In this document: positions 1 through 6,672 of the stretch, piece after piece
How the letters are laid out: each line of letters opens with the position of its first letter
Position numbering within the stretch: position 1 is the first letter of the stretch
Assembly: GCA_027056215.1 (NCBI GenBank)
Contig: JALULO010000204.1
Span: forward strand, 1 to 7,994
Reading direction: 5' to 3'
Source of the DNA: Campylobacterales bacterium
GTDB lineage: Bacteria; Campylobacterota; Campylobacteria; Campylobacterales; QNZT01
Length of the DNA: 7,994 nt
Made by a program: the position numbers and the translations under genes
The notes under the pieces: generated by a model
What the model saw: only the letters and a program-made list of their open reading frames with translations
Database searches by the model: none
What the model was told of the DNA's origin: nothing

Positions 1-76
1 TTCCAAGCCCTACAGCCGCACCCGTAGCAGAGAGAACAAACCCTAAACGACTAAATTTACCTATTTGTGCATTCAT
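1..76 (-). CDS. Sodium-dependent (NSS/SNF family) transporter, N-terminal fragment
   Basis: This is the 5' end of a leftward gene cut by the window edge: 25 codons are visible and no stop is reached. The translation begins MNAQIGKFSRLGFVLSAT and continues GAAVGLG. This is the hallmark N-terminus of bacterial sodium:neurotransmitter-symporter proteins, where the stretch around first transmembrane helix normally continues GNIWKFPY and lines the sodium and substrate sites. The next base after GLG (an A on the minus strand) fits the expected Asn. A good Shine-Dalgarno AAGGAA lies four bases upstream of the ATG (minus strand, 82-87). Family membership is a motif-based recognition from a short fragment; such proteins import amino acids or similar solutes with Na+, but the substrate cannot be told here. 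It is transcribed divergently from xseA. Confidence 0.8.
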   Translation of the reverse strand, partial: MNAQIGKFSRLGFVLSATGAAVGLG

Positions 77-92
77 TTGATTCCTTTGTAAA

Positions 93-119
93 ATTTTAAC
101 TTAAAAGAGATTAAAGCAA
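93..119 (-). promoter_or_regulatory. Possible promoter of the leftward transporter gene
   Basis: On the minus strand TTGCTT (119-114) and TAAAAT (98-93) are separated by 15 bases, with the transporter ATG 16 bases below the -10-like box. Both boxes are imperfect, the spacing is short, and the whole 77-131 interval is AT-rich, so chance matches are easy. The divergent arrangement does require a promoter in this interval. Confidence 0.3.
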
Positions 120-126
120 AATTTGT

Positions 127-132
127 CATAAT
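127..132 (+). promoter_or_regulatory. xseA: Possible -10 element for xseA
   Basis: CATAAT matches five of six bases of the sigma-70 TATAAT consensus and lies 23 bases before the preferred xseA ATG at 156. No convincing -35 box is seen, which is usual for Campylobacterota promoters, where AT-rich periodicity replaces it. If it is used, the leader would be only about 15-18 nt and would contain the AAAGG ribosome binding site at 146-150. It would also place the TTG at 132 outside the transcript. Confidence 0.3.
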
Positions 133-155
133 TGCACCAAAAAGCAAAGGCTTTT

Positions 156-1343
156 ATGCAACCGATCACTGTCACCACACTCAACAACCAAATCAAATCT
201 CTTCTTGAAACACACTACATAAACGTCCTTGTAGAGGGAGAAGTAAGCCGTGTTACATACCATGGTTCAGGGCATCTTTACTTTACCCTCAAAGACCAAA
301 ATGCTGCTATCTCATGTGTGATGTTCAAAGGTAACAATCAAAAGTTAAAGTTTCGTGTAGAAGAAGGGATGCAAGTGATCATCAGCGGTGGTATCTCTGT
401 TTATACACCAAGAGGAAGTTATCAGATAAATTGTCATACCTTAGAGCCAGCAGGCAGTGGTGCGTTGGCTTTGGCATATGAACAACTCAAAAAGAAGCTT
501 GAGCAAAAAGGGTATTTTGATCCCTCCCTCAAAAAGGCATTGCCCAAATTTCCGCGCCATATCGTTCTCGTAACCTCCAAAACAGGTGCAGCCATACAAG
601 ATATGTACCGTGTGGCAAAAAAGCGATGGCCTCTTAGTAAACTGACCCTGATCGATACAACCGTTCAAGGAGAAAACTCTGCCAATATGATAGCCAGCCA
701 TATCAAAAAAGCTGATGCGCTCGGTGCAGATATCATCATCGTAGGACGTGGTGGGGGAAGTTTGGAAGATTTATGGGCATTTAACGAAGAGAGCGTTGCA
801 ACTGCCATACATGAAGCAAATACGCCTATTATCTCAGCAGTTGGTCATGAAATAGATTTTCTCATCAGTGACTTTGTAGCAGACCTTCGCGCCCCCACTC
901 CCTCAGCTGCGATGGAACTAGCCCTTCCCGATCAAACAGAGATGCGTATCTTTCTTGATTCGCTCATGGACAACTACAACACAGCTTTGCAAACGATATT
1001 GCATAAAAAAGAGACACACTTAAAGCATGTTTTTCAACTTTTTGAACAAAACTCATTTGCGGCAAAACATAACCTCTATCAAGAAGAGATCAAAAACCTA
1101 ACACAACAGTTTAAAAACTTTTTTACCCTCTCTTTGCAAAAAAAACAAAACAGCCTCAACACTTTACAAGCTGCCTTTGAAAACAACAATCCTGCAAAAC
1201 GTGATCGCAAAGGTATCGCACAGATTAGCAAAGAGGGTAAAAAAATAGATTTACAAACACTGCAAATTGGTGATCTGTTTTTTGCCCAAACATCAAAAGT
1301 AAACATCACCGCACAAGTGACACAAAAAGAAAATCTACTATAA
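156..1343 (+). CDS. xseA: Exodeoxyribonuclease VII large subunit
   Basis: Catalytic subunit of exonuclease VII, which degrades single-stranded DNA from both ends in repair and works with several copies of the small XseB subunit in the cytoplasm. The 395-residue protein has the N-terminal OB-fold nucleic-acid-binding domain (about 1-95, ending near the segment TPRGSYQINC) and then the Exonuc_VII_L catalytic domain. Visible hallmarks are GAAIQD with Asp149, VGRGGGSLEDLW (Arg198), and SAVGHEID (His231, Asp234) running into ADLRAPTPSAA (to 251). I believe these correspond to the essential Asp, Arg, His and Asp of the E. coli enzyme. A Lys-rich helical part follows, and a C-terminal IGD-type strand segment closes it. 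ATG 156 is preferred because AAAGG at 146-150 sits five bases upstream and the protein then starts at the family's usual point. An in-frame TTG at 132 would add eight residues. It is shorter than the E. coli protein (about 456 aa). xseB is not adjacent in this window. Confidence 0.95.
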   Translation: MQPITVTTLNNQIKSLLETHYINVLVEGEVSRVTYHGSGHLYFTLKDQNAAISCVMFKGNNQKLKFRVEEGMQVIISGGISVYTPRGSYQINCHTLEPAGSGALALAYEQLKKKLEQKGYFDPSLKKALPKFPRHIVLVTSKTGAAIQDMYRVAKKRWPLSKLTLIDTTVQGENSANMIASHIKKADALGADIIIVGRGGGSLEDLWAFNEESVATAIHEANTPIISAVGHEIDFLISDFVADLRAPTPSAAMELALPDQTEMRIFLDSLMDNYNTALQTILHKKETHLKHVFQLFEQNSFAAKHNLYQEEIKNLTQQFKNFFTLSLQKKQNSLNTLQAAFENNNPAKRDRKGIAQISKEGKKIDLQTLQIGDLFFAQTSKVNITAQVTQKENLL

Positions 1344-1352
1344 AGTTATAGC

Positions 1353-2759
1353 ATGTTCAAATCAATCTTTACAAACAGTTTTGGGATACTCACTTCTCGC
1401 ATCCTCGGTTTTTTGCGAGATATGCTGCAAGCTTCCATACTTGGTGCAAATATCTACACCGATATCTTTATCGTTGCGTTTAAATTACCCAACCTGTTTC
1501 GGCGTATCTTTGCGGAGGGTGCTTTTAGCCAAAGTTTTTTACCTACCTTTACACATGCCAAACAAAAAAGTGTTTTTGCGATGCGTGTTTTTGTCAAGTT
1601 TACAACGTTTTTACTTCTTTTTGCACTCTTTGTCACACTTTTTGACAATCTCTTTGCCAAACTCATCGCAGGGGGCTTTGATGATGCCACGATAAAAGCA
1701 GCAGCACCACTGGTTGCGATCAATTTTTACTATCTTATCTTGATTTTTATCGTTACTTTTTTAGCCTCTTTATTACAATACAAAAATCACTTTGCAACCA
1801 CTGCATTTTCCACGGCACTTTTAAATATCGCCCTTATAACCACCCTACTTTTAGGCAAAGGCTTACCCAAAGAGGTGATCATCTACTACATGAGTTATGG
1901 CGTGATCATAGGTGGTATTTTGCAAGTTATTGTACATGTTATCGCAGCTAAGAAACTGCACCTTATGAAACTCATCATCGGTGGCTTTCAAAATAGAAAA
2001 AAGAAAAAAGCAGACGTAGTAGAAGATGAAAAAAGATTTAAATCCACTTTTTTTGCTTCCGTTTTAGGGAGTTCAACTGCACAGATATCTGCCTTTTTAG
2101 ATGGTTGGCTTGCCTCTTTTTTAGTTGCCGGTTCGATCAGTTACCTCTACTATGCTAACCGAATTTTCCAGTTCCCACTTGCTCTGTTTGCGATTGCTAC
2201 TTCTGTTGCTATATTTCCCAAAGTGACACGTTATCTCAAACACGATGAGCATCAAAAAGCCCATCAGATGTTGAAAAAAGGATTTTGGTTTTTAGCAGCA
2301 CTACTTTCACTCGCAACTGTTACAGGGATCATATTTTCCAAAGAGATCGTTTGGTTACTGTATCAGAGAGGCTCTTTTGGTGCACAAGATAGTACAAACA
2401 CAGCTATGATACTCTCTATGTATCTCATCGGACTCATCCCTTTTGGATTGGCTAAGATTTTTTCACTATATCTGTATGCTACCCACCAACAAAAAAAAGC
2501 AGCAAAAATTTCAGGGATATCCATAGGTGTCAATATCCTCCTCTCACTCTCTTTGATCAAACCTTTGGGAGCTTCAGGTTTAGCACTGGCAAGTTCACTG
2601 AGTGGTATGGTTTTGTTTGCACTTACCATCAAAGAGTTTGGTAAAGCAGAATTTTTTGCTATAATCAAAGATAAATATGCGATTTATCTGATTGGTGGAC
2701 TCATCATCACAATCGCTTTGCTACTTTACATCAAGGAACTGCTCAGTGCTTATCTATAA
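1353..2759 (+). CDS. murJ: Lipid II flippase MurJ (MviN family)
   Basis: Inner-membrane MOP-superfamily flippase that moves lipid II to the periplasmic face for peptidoglycan synthesis. The 468-residue protein is a chain of about 12-14 hydrophobic helices. The N-terminus carries the family signature RILGFLRD (Arg16, Arg22), Asp37, then KLPNLFRRIFAEGAFSQSF (44-62) with Asn47, Arg50 and Glu55. Around residue 265-275 the segment YYANRIFQFPLALF contains Arg270. These match the cavity arginines and acidic residues known to matter in E. coli MurJ. A Lys-rich loop (around 215-230, with KKKK) separates the two halves and is predicted to be cytoplasmic. Length is slightly under the usual 480-520. It starts 9 nt after the xseA stop; no strong Shine-Dalgarno is seen, so expression may depend on upstream translation. 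Its 3' end overlaps cysS by 14 nt and contains an extended -10 element. Confidence 0.95.
   Translation: MFKSIFTNSFGILTSRILGFLRDMLQASILGANIYTDIFIVAFKLPNLFRRIFAEGAFSQSFLPTFTHAKQKSVFAMRVFVKFTTFLLLFALFVTLFDNLFAKLIAGGFDDATIKAAAPLVAINFYYLILIFIVTFLASLLQYKNHFATTAFSTALLNIALITTLLLGKGLPKEVIIYYMSYGVIIGGILQVIVHVIAAKKLHLMKLIIGGFQNRKKKKADVVEDEKRFKSTFFASVLGSSTAQISAFLDGWLASFLVAGSISYLYYANRIFQFPLALFAIATSVAIFPKVTRYLKHDEHQKAHQMLKKGFWFLAALLSLATVTGIIFSKEIVWLLYQRGSFGAQDSTNTAMILSMYLIGLIPFGLAKIFSLYLYATHQQKKAAKISGISIGVNILLSLSLIKPLGASGLALASSLSGMVLFALTIKEFGKAEFFAIIKDKYAIYLIGGLIITIALLLYIKELLSAYL
2638..2665 (+). promoter_or_regulatory. cysS: Probable internal promoter for cysS within murJ
   Basis: TGCTATAAT at 2657-2665 is a perfect extended -10 element (TGnTATAAT), preceded by a T-tract. 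TTGGTA at 2638-2643 is a four-of-six -35 match with a 16-base spacer. It lies inside murJ codons, about 80 bases before the cysS start, and would give a leader of roughly 70 nt. The exact consensus match is seen in the sequence; promoter activity is inferred. Confidence 0.5.
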
Positions 2760-4146
2760 TACCGCGACAAGAGAAAAAGAGAAATTTATCCCACTTGAAA
2801 ACAAAACTGTACGTATCTACGTATGTGGACCAACTGTTTACGATGATGCACATCTAGGACACGCCCGTAGTTCCATCGCATTTGATTTGCTTAGACGTAC
2901 ACTCAAAGCACTTGGATATCATGTTATCTTTGTCAAGAACTTTACCGATATCGATGATAAAATCATCAACAAGATGAAAGAGAGTGGTGAAAGTTTAGAA
3001 GAGATTGTCACTTACTATATCAACCGTTACAAAGAAGATATGCACGCCATCGGTGTAGAAGATGGCGATATCGAACCAAAAGCAACAGAGAGTATCAAGG
3101 ATATCATCGATTTTATCAGCCACTTGATCCAAAAAGGGTATGCGTATGTTATCGATGATGGTGTCTATTTTGAGACAAGCAAAGATCCAGAGTATCTGTC
3201 ACTCTCCAAACGCGTAGTTGATGAAACACAAAATATTTCCAGAGTCGAGGGAAGCAGACAAAAAAGAGATCCAAAAGATTTTGCACTTTGGAAGTTTTCA
3301 AAAGAAGGTGAACCCTCTTTCCCCTCTCCATGGGGAGAAGGACGACCTGGTTGGCATATAGAGTGTTCTGCCATGATCAAAAAACACCTTGCAACAGAAC
3401 AATCCTATCAAATCGATATCCACGGTGGTGGAGCGGATCTGCTTTTTCCCCATCATGAAAATGAAGCCGCACAAAGTTTTTGCGAATCAGGACAACATCT
3501 GGCAAAATACTGGATGCACAACGGCTTTGTCCAAATCGATGGCGAAAAGATGAGTAAATCGCTCGGAAACTCTTTTTTTCTCAAAGATGCACTCAAAGTC
3601 TATGATGGAGAGGTATTGCGTTTTTATCTCATAAGCACCCATTATCGTGCCAATTTTAACTTCAATGAAGAAGATTTAAAAGCATCAAAAAAACGACTAG
3701 ATAAACTCTATCGCTTGAAAAAACGTCTTGCTATCAACAATGGTTCCGCGGTTGATAAAACATTTAAACAAAAGATACTCGATGCTCTAAGTGATGATTT
3801 AAATATCTCCAAAGCCCTTGCCGCACTCGATGAGATGATCCAATCGGCAAATGAACAACTCGACAAAAACCCAAAAGATAAAGGATTTAAAAAAGAGTGC
3901 TTCTCCAATCTAAGCTTTATCCGTGACGTTTTAGGTATAGGCGAAAAACCGGCATATCTCTACTTTCAACAAGGGATAGACGAAGAGACAAAACAGAAAA
4001 TACAAACATTGATTGACCAAAGAAGTGAAGCAAAAAAAGAGAAAGATTTTACACGTAGCGATGCACTAAGAGACCAATTAACCCAAATGGGTATACAAAT
4101 CATGGATACCCCACAAGGAACACTTTGGGAGAAGAGTGAAGATTGA
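2746..4146 (+). CDS. cysS: Cysteine--tRNA ligase (cysteinyl-tRNA synthetase)
   Basis: Class I aminoacyl-tRNA synthetase that charges tRNA-Cys with cysteine using ATP. The 466-residue product has the standard length and all key elements: zinc ligand Cys27 in YVCGPTVYD, the HIGH-type motif HLGH (36-39), zinc ligand Cys207 in GWHIECSAM, His236 and Glu240 in HGGGADLLFPHHENE, and KMSKS at 268-272. The C-terminal DALR-type and tail region ends with the typical SDALRDQL and DTPQGTLW. The start chosen is GTG at 2746: AAGGAA (2733-2738) is seven bases upstream and the protein then begins MLIYNTATREK as in relatives. A start further upstream, such as 2692, would add residues with no family match. It overlaps murJ by 14 nt, and its TGA overlaps the next gene's TTG start. 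No missing catalytic residue was noticed. Confidence 0.96.
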   Translation: MLIYNTATREKEKFIPLENKTVRIYVCGPTVYDDAHLGHARSSIAFDLLRRTLKALGYHVIFVKNFTDIDDKIINKMKESGESLEEIVTYYINRYKEDMHAIGVEDGDIEPKATESIKDIIDFISHLIQKGYAYVIDDGVYFETSKDPEYLSLSKRVVDETQNISRVEGSRQKRDPKDFALWKFSKEGEPSFPSPWGEGRPGWHIECSAMIKKHLATEQSYQIDIHGGGADLLFPHHENEAAQSFCESGQHLAKYWMHNGFVQIDGEKMSKSLGNSFFLKDALKVYDGEVLRFYLISTHYRANFNFNEEDLKASKKRLDKLYRLKKRLAINNGSAVDKTFKQKILDALSDDLNISKALAALDEMIQSANEQLDKNPKDKGFKKECFSNLSFIRDVLGIGEKPAYLYFQQGIDEETKQKIQTLIDQRSEAKKEKDFTRSDALRDQLTQMGIQIMDTPQGTLWEKSED

Positions 4147-5858
4147 ATGACTTTATCACACTGGTAAAACAGTTTACTCCCTATTTTAAAGAGTATAAAC
4201 ATAAACTTTTCTGGGCTATCATTGGGATGATCTTTGCAGCGGCCGGTACAGCTTTGATCGCTTATATGATCAAACCCGTTTTAGATAAAATATTTATCGA
4301 AAAAAATGACCATCTGTTATATCTTCTCCCTTTTGGTCTAGTCGGTGTTTACGCACTCAAAAGTCTCGGTGGCTATTTGCAAGCATACTATTCAGCCTTT
4401 ATTGGACAAGATATCGTGCGTCGGCTTAGAGATCAGATGGTACAAAAAGTTTTAAGTTTTGAGATGGATTTTTTTCATAGTATGCGAAGTGGTGAACTCA
4501 TCAGTCGTAGTGTCAATGATATAGAACGGGTTAGAAACGTCGTCTCTTCTATGATACCGATGATGATCCGTGAAATCCTTACGATCTTCTTTTTAATCAT
4601 CTATATCATCTACCTCAATCCCAAAATGGCACTCATCACACTGATTTTTCTCCCCTTGGCCGCTAAACCACTCTCTATGCTTGCCAAAAAGATGAAAAAA
4701 CTTTCCACCACTTCACAAGAGATGCTCTCAAACCTCACGGCAAGACTAAGTGAGATATTTAACAATATCGAGATGATCAAAGCCAATGCGGTAGAATCTT
4801 TTGAACAAAAACGTTTTGAAAAAGAGAATCAATCCATATTTAAAGTCAACATGAAAGCCGTACGTACAACCGAACTGGTAAGCCCGATTATGGAGATTTT
4901 AGGTGCATTTGCAGCTGCGGCAGTTATCATCTTGGGTGGTGCAGAAGTGATTCAAGGCAGACTAAGTGTGGGAAGCTTTTTCTCTTTTTTAACCGCACTC
5001 TTTATGCTCTATACACCGATCAAACGTGTTTCTCGGATGTTTAATCAGATTCAAGATGCCATCGCTGCGAGTGAACGTATCCACTCCATACTCAAAAGAG
5101 AACCAAAGATAGCAGATGGTTCACAGCTATTGGATAGCCCTGTAGAAAAAATCATATTTAAGGATGTCTCTTTATCGTACGATGATAAAGAAGCTTTAAG
5201 TAAGATAAATTTTCAAGCTAAACGTGGAGAGAAGATTGCCCTTGTAGGAAATAGCGGAGGGGGGAAAAGTTCTATCGTAAATTTACTATTGCGTTTTTAT
5301 GAAGCCAATCATGGTGAAATACTTTTTAATGATACCAATATAGAAAATTTTACGCTAAAAAGTTTAAGAAACAATATCTCCATAGTTACGCAACGTGTCT
5401 ACATACTCAATGACACCGTTGCAGCAAATGTGGCATATGGTCATGCGATAAACGAAGATAAAGTGACCAAAGCCCTACAAAGTGCCAACGCTTACGAATT
5501 TATACAGCAACTCTCACATGGTATCCACACAAAGATCAATGAATTTGGAACAAATCTTTCAGGTGGACAACGCCAGAGAATCGCTATCGCAAGAGCGATT
5601 TACCGTAATCCTCAAATCTTTATATTTGATGAAGCCACCAGTGCACTTGACACTGAAAGCGAACAAAAAATCACTGATGCCATCAATGCAATAGCCCGTG
5701 ATAAAATCACCTTTATCATAGCACATAGGATGAATACAATCGTCCATGCAGATAAAATAGTAGTACTCAAAGAGGGAAAAATAGTTTGCAAAGGTAAAAA
5801 TAGTGAACTTTTGAAACACTGTAGTGAATTTAAACACTTAAAAGGTTTACAAAAGTAA
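4143..5858 (+). CDS. msbA: MsbA-type ABC exporter (probable lipid A-core flippase)
   Basis: A 571-residue half-transporter with a fused membrane domain and ATPase, acting as a homodimer in the inner membrane. Six hydrophobic helices lie at about 22-43, 58-80, 137-157, 160-178, 247-268 and 275-296 (type I exporter fold). The nucleotide-binding domain has Walker A GNSGGGKSS (369-377), Q-loop Gln417, the signature LSGGQ (472-476), Walker B ending in Asp496 with catalytic Glu497, and switch His528, so it should be active. The TTG start at 4143 forms TTGA with the cysS stop (4-nt overlap); GGGAG at 4127-4131 could serve as its ribosome site. The next in-frame Met would cut into helix 1. Its place behind murJ and cysS fits my recollection of msbA in Campylobacter. 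The substrate is inferred: lipid A-core is the best guess, but another lipid or a drug cannot be excluded from sequence alone. Confidence 0.85.
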   Translation: MNDFITLVKQFTPYFKEYKHKLFWAIIGMIFAAAGTALIAYMIKPVLDKIFIEKNDHLLYLLPFGLVGVYALKSLGGYLQAYYSAFIGQDIVRRLRDQMVQKVLSFEMDFFHSMRSGELISRSVNDIERVRNVVSSMIPMMIREILTIFFLIIYIIYLNPKMALITLIFLPLAAKPLSMLAKKMKKLSTTSQEMLSNLTARLSEIFNNIEMIKANAVESFEQKRFEKENQSIFKVNMKAVRTTELVSPIMEILGAFAAAAVIILGGAEVIQGRLSVGSFFSFLTALFMLYTPIKRVSRMFNQIQDAIAASERIHSILKREPKIADGSQLLDSPVEKIIFKDVSLSYDDKEALSKINFQAKRGEKIALVGNSGGGKSSIVNLLLRFYEANHGEILFNDTNIENFTLKSLRNNISIVTQRVYILNDTVAANVAYGHAINEDKVTKALQSANAYEFIQQLSHGIHTKINEFGTNLSGGQRQRIAIARAIYRNPQIFIFDEATSALDTESEQKITDAINAIARDKITFIIAHRMNTIVHADKIVVLKEGKIVCKGKNSELLKHCSEFKHLKGLQK

Positions 5859-5924
5859 ATTTTTGTTGTATACTTTTTTTATAAACAAAATTTAATTTTT
5901 GAACATCTTTACAAAGTGATATCT
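5859..5924 (+). promoter_or_regulatory. AT-rich spacer, possible promoter for the downstream pair
   Basis: This is the only gap above 10 nt between 156 and 7605. It is almost purely A+T, with TATAAA at 5880-5885 and TTTAAT at 5891-5896 as -10-like boxes, and AAAGTGA at 5913-5919 as a ribosome site for the ATG at 5925. A weak inverted repeat (TTTTGTT 5861-5867 with AACAAAA 5884-5890) is present. Nothing matches a consensus well; the change in gene type and base composition across it suggests a transcription boundary, but this is inference. Confidence 0.25.
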
Positions 5925-6668
5925 ATGACAAGTAAAAATATATTATGGCTGGGATCATTGTTATTTATATTATTAACAACCAGTTGCATAGCATGGTTTA
6001 TAGATAAACACAATCCTGAGATTAAACATGTGGATTATCAAACTAGTACAAATAATACAATCCAAATACAAACAGATCCTTTTGCTAAAGATGTTCAAAT
6101 CGATGAATTTATTGGCAAACATATCAAAGAAGAAATTGCACACATAGAAATTCCAGTTACTGATACGATAGAAAACAATACATCTACGCCAAAAAAAGTT
6201 CAAAAAAAACAAGAAAAAAAACCTGTTTTAATAGCCACAAAAATAGACAAATCTATCATACCCGTATCTACAAAAATTTCTCAGAAAAAAGCACTGATAA
6301 AAAAAATACCTAGCGTAGATAAAAAAGTTCACTATAACACTCCAAAACAGTTTGAGATAGAACCTTTACTAGCTACGATGCAACTAGATATAGCTAAAGA
6401 TACAACACTTCATACGAAGCAAAAACATCTTTTAAATTCACTGATACATAAAGCAAAACAACATCCAAATGCACATCTTAAGATAGAGTTATCCAAACTT
6501 TCATATACCAACAAAACCTATCTTAAAGCCATAAAAAGATATCTTCAAAAACGTGGTATCAGCGCGCGAAGAATCCATACCAAAATAGCTACATCAGCTT
6601 ATCCGATACAAATCGTTAAAATACATCACAATGATTCAGTAGAAATATCATTAATTGAGAGGTTATAA
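5925..6668 (+). CDS. Membrane-anchored Lys-rich protein with OmpA-like C-terminal segment (unknown function)
   Basis: I do not recognise this 247-residue protein as a named gene. One hydrophobic helix (about 6-26) follows a short basic N-terminus, suggesting N-in topology with the rest in the periplasm. Cys21 lies at the end of the hydrophobic run (LLTTSC), but Thr at -3 makes a lipoprotein signal doubtful. Residues 27-85 are acidic and polar, and 90-140 form a Lys-rich linker. Residues 142-247 have the alternating pattern of an OmpA/MotB-like peptidoglycan-binding fold: a helix with HPNAHLKIELS, then YLKAIKRYLQKRGISARRI, and a final strand near NDSVEIS. The usual Asp and Arg that bind diaminopimelate are not evident. 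ATG 5925 is preferred because AAAGTGA lies five bases upstream; the GTG at 5916 would add three residues. Codons are more A-rich than in the upstream genes. It ends 4 nt before the coiled-coil gene, so the two are probably co-transcribed. OmpA-likeness is an inference from pattern only. Confidence 0.75.
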   Translation: MTSKNILWLGSLLFILLTTSCIAWFIDKHNPEIKHVDYQTSTNNTIQIQTDPFAKDVQIDEFIGKHIKEEIAHIEIPVTDTIENNTSTPKKVQKKQEKKPVLIATKIDKSIIPVSTKISQKKALIKKIPSVDKKVHYNTPKQFEIEPLLATMQLDIAKDTTLHTKQKHLLNSLIHKAKQHPNAHLKIELSKLSYTNKTYLKAIKRYLQKRGISARRIHTKIATSAYPIQIVKIHHNDSVEISLIERL

Positions 6669-6672
6669 CATC

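Noticed and set aside
132..155. TTG at 132 as the xseA start
   Set aside because: No ribosome site at the right distance, and the extra eight residues have no family match; ATG 156 has AAAGG five bases upstream.
1381..1695. A 104-codon open frame overlapping the start of murJ, and several leftward open frames of 60-100 codons
   Set aside because: All lie inside strongly supported conserved genes in other frames, without ribosome sites or recognisable protein features.
2692..2745. Upstream extension of cysS from 2692
   Set aside because: The 18 extra residues do not resemble cysteinyl-tRNA synthetases and lie wholly inside murJ; GTG 2746 has AAGGAA at good spacing.
3301..3351. C-rich then G-rich stretch in cysS (around CCCTCTCCATGGGGAG) as a possible hairpin or inserted element
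   Set aside because: It encodes the conserved SPWGEGRPGWHIECSAM segment needed for zinc binding, so the base pattern follows from the protein.
5861..5890. Inverted repeat TTTTGTT / AACAAAA after msbA as a possible terminator
   Set aside because: Seven base pairs with a single G-C pair and a 16-base loop; not stable enough to call.
5986..5988. Cys21 of the 5925 gene as a lipoprotein acylation site
   Set aside because: The residues before it (Leu-Thr-Thr-Ser) lack the usual Leu/Val/Ile at -3, and the hydrophobic stretch continues past the Cys, so a simple membrane anchor is more likely; a lipoprotein is not fully excluded.
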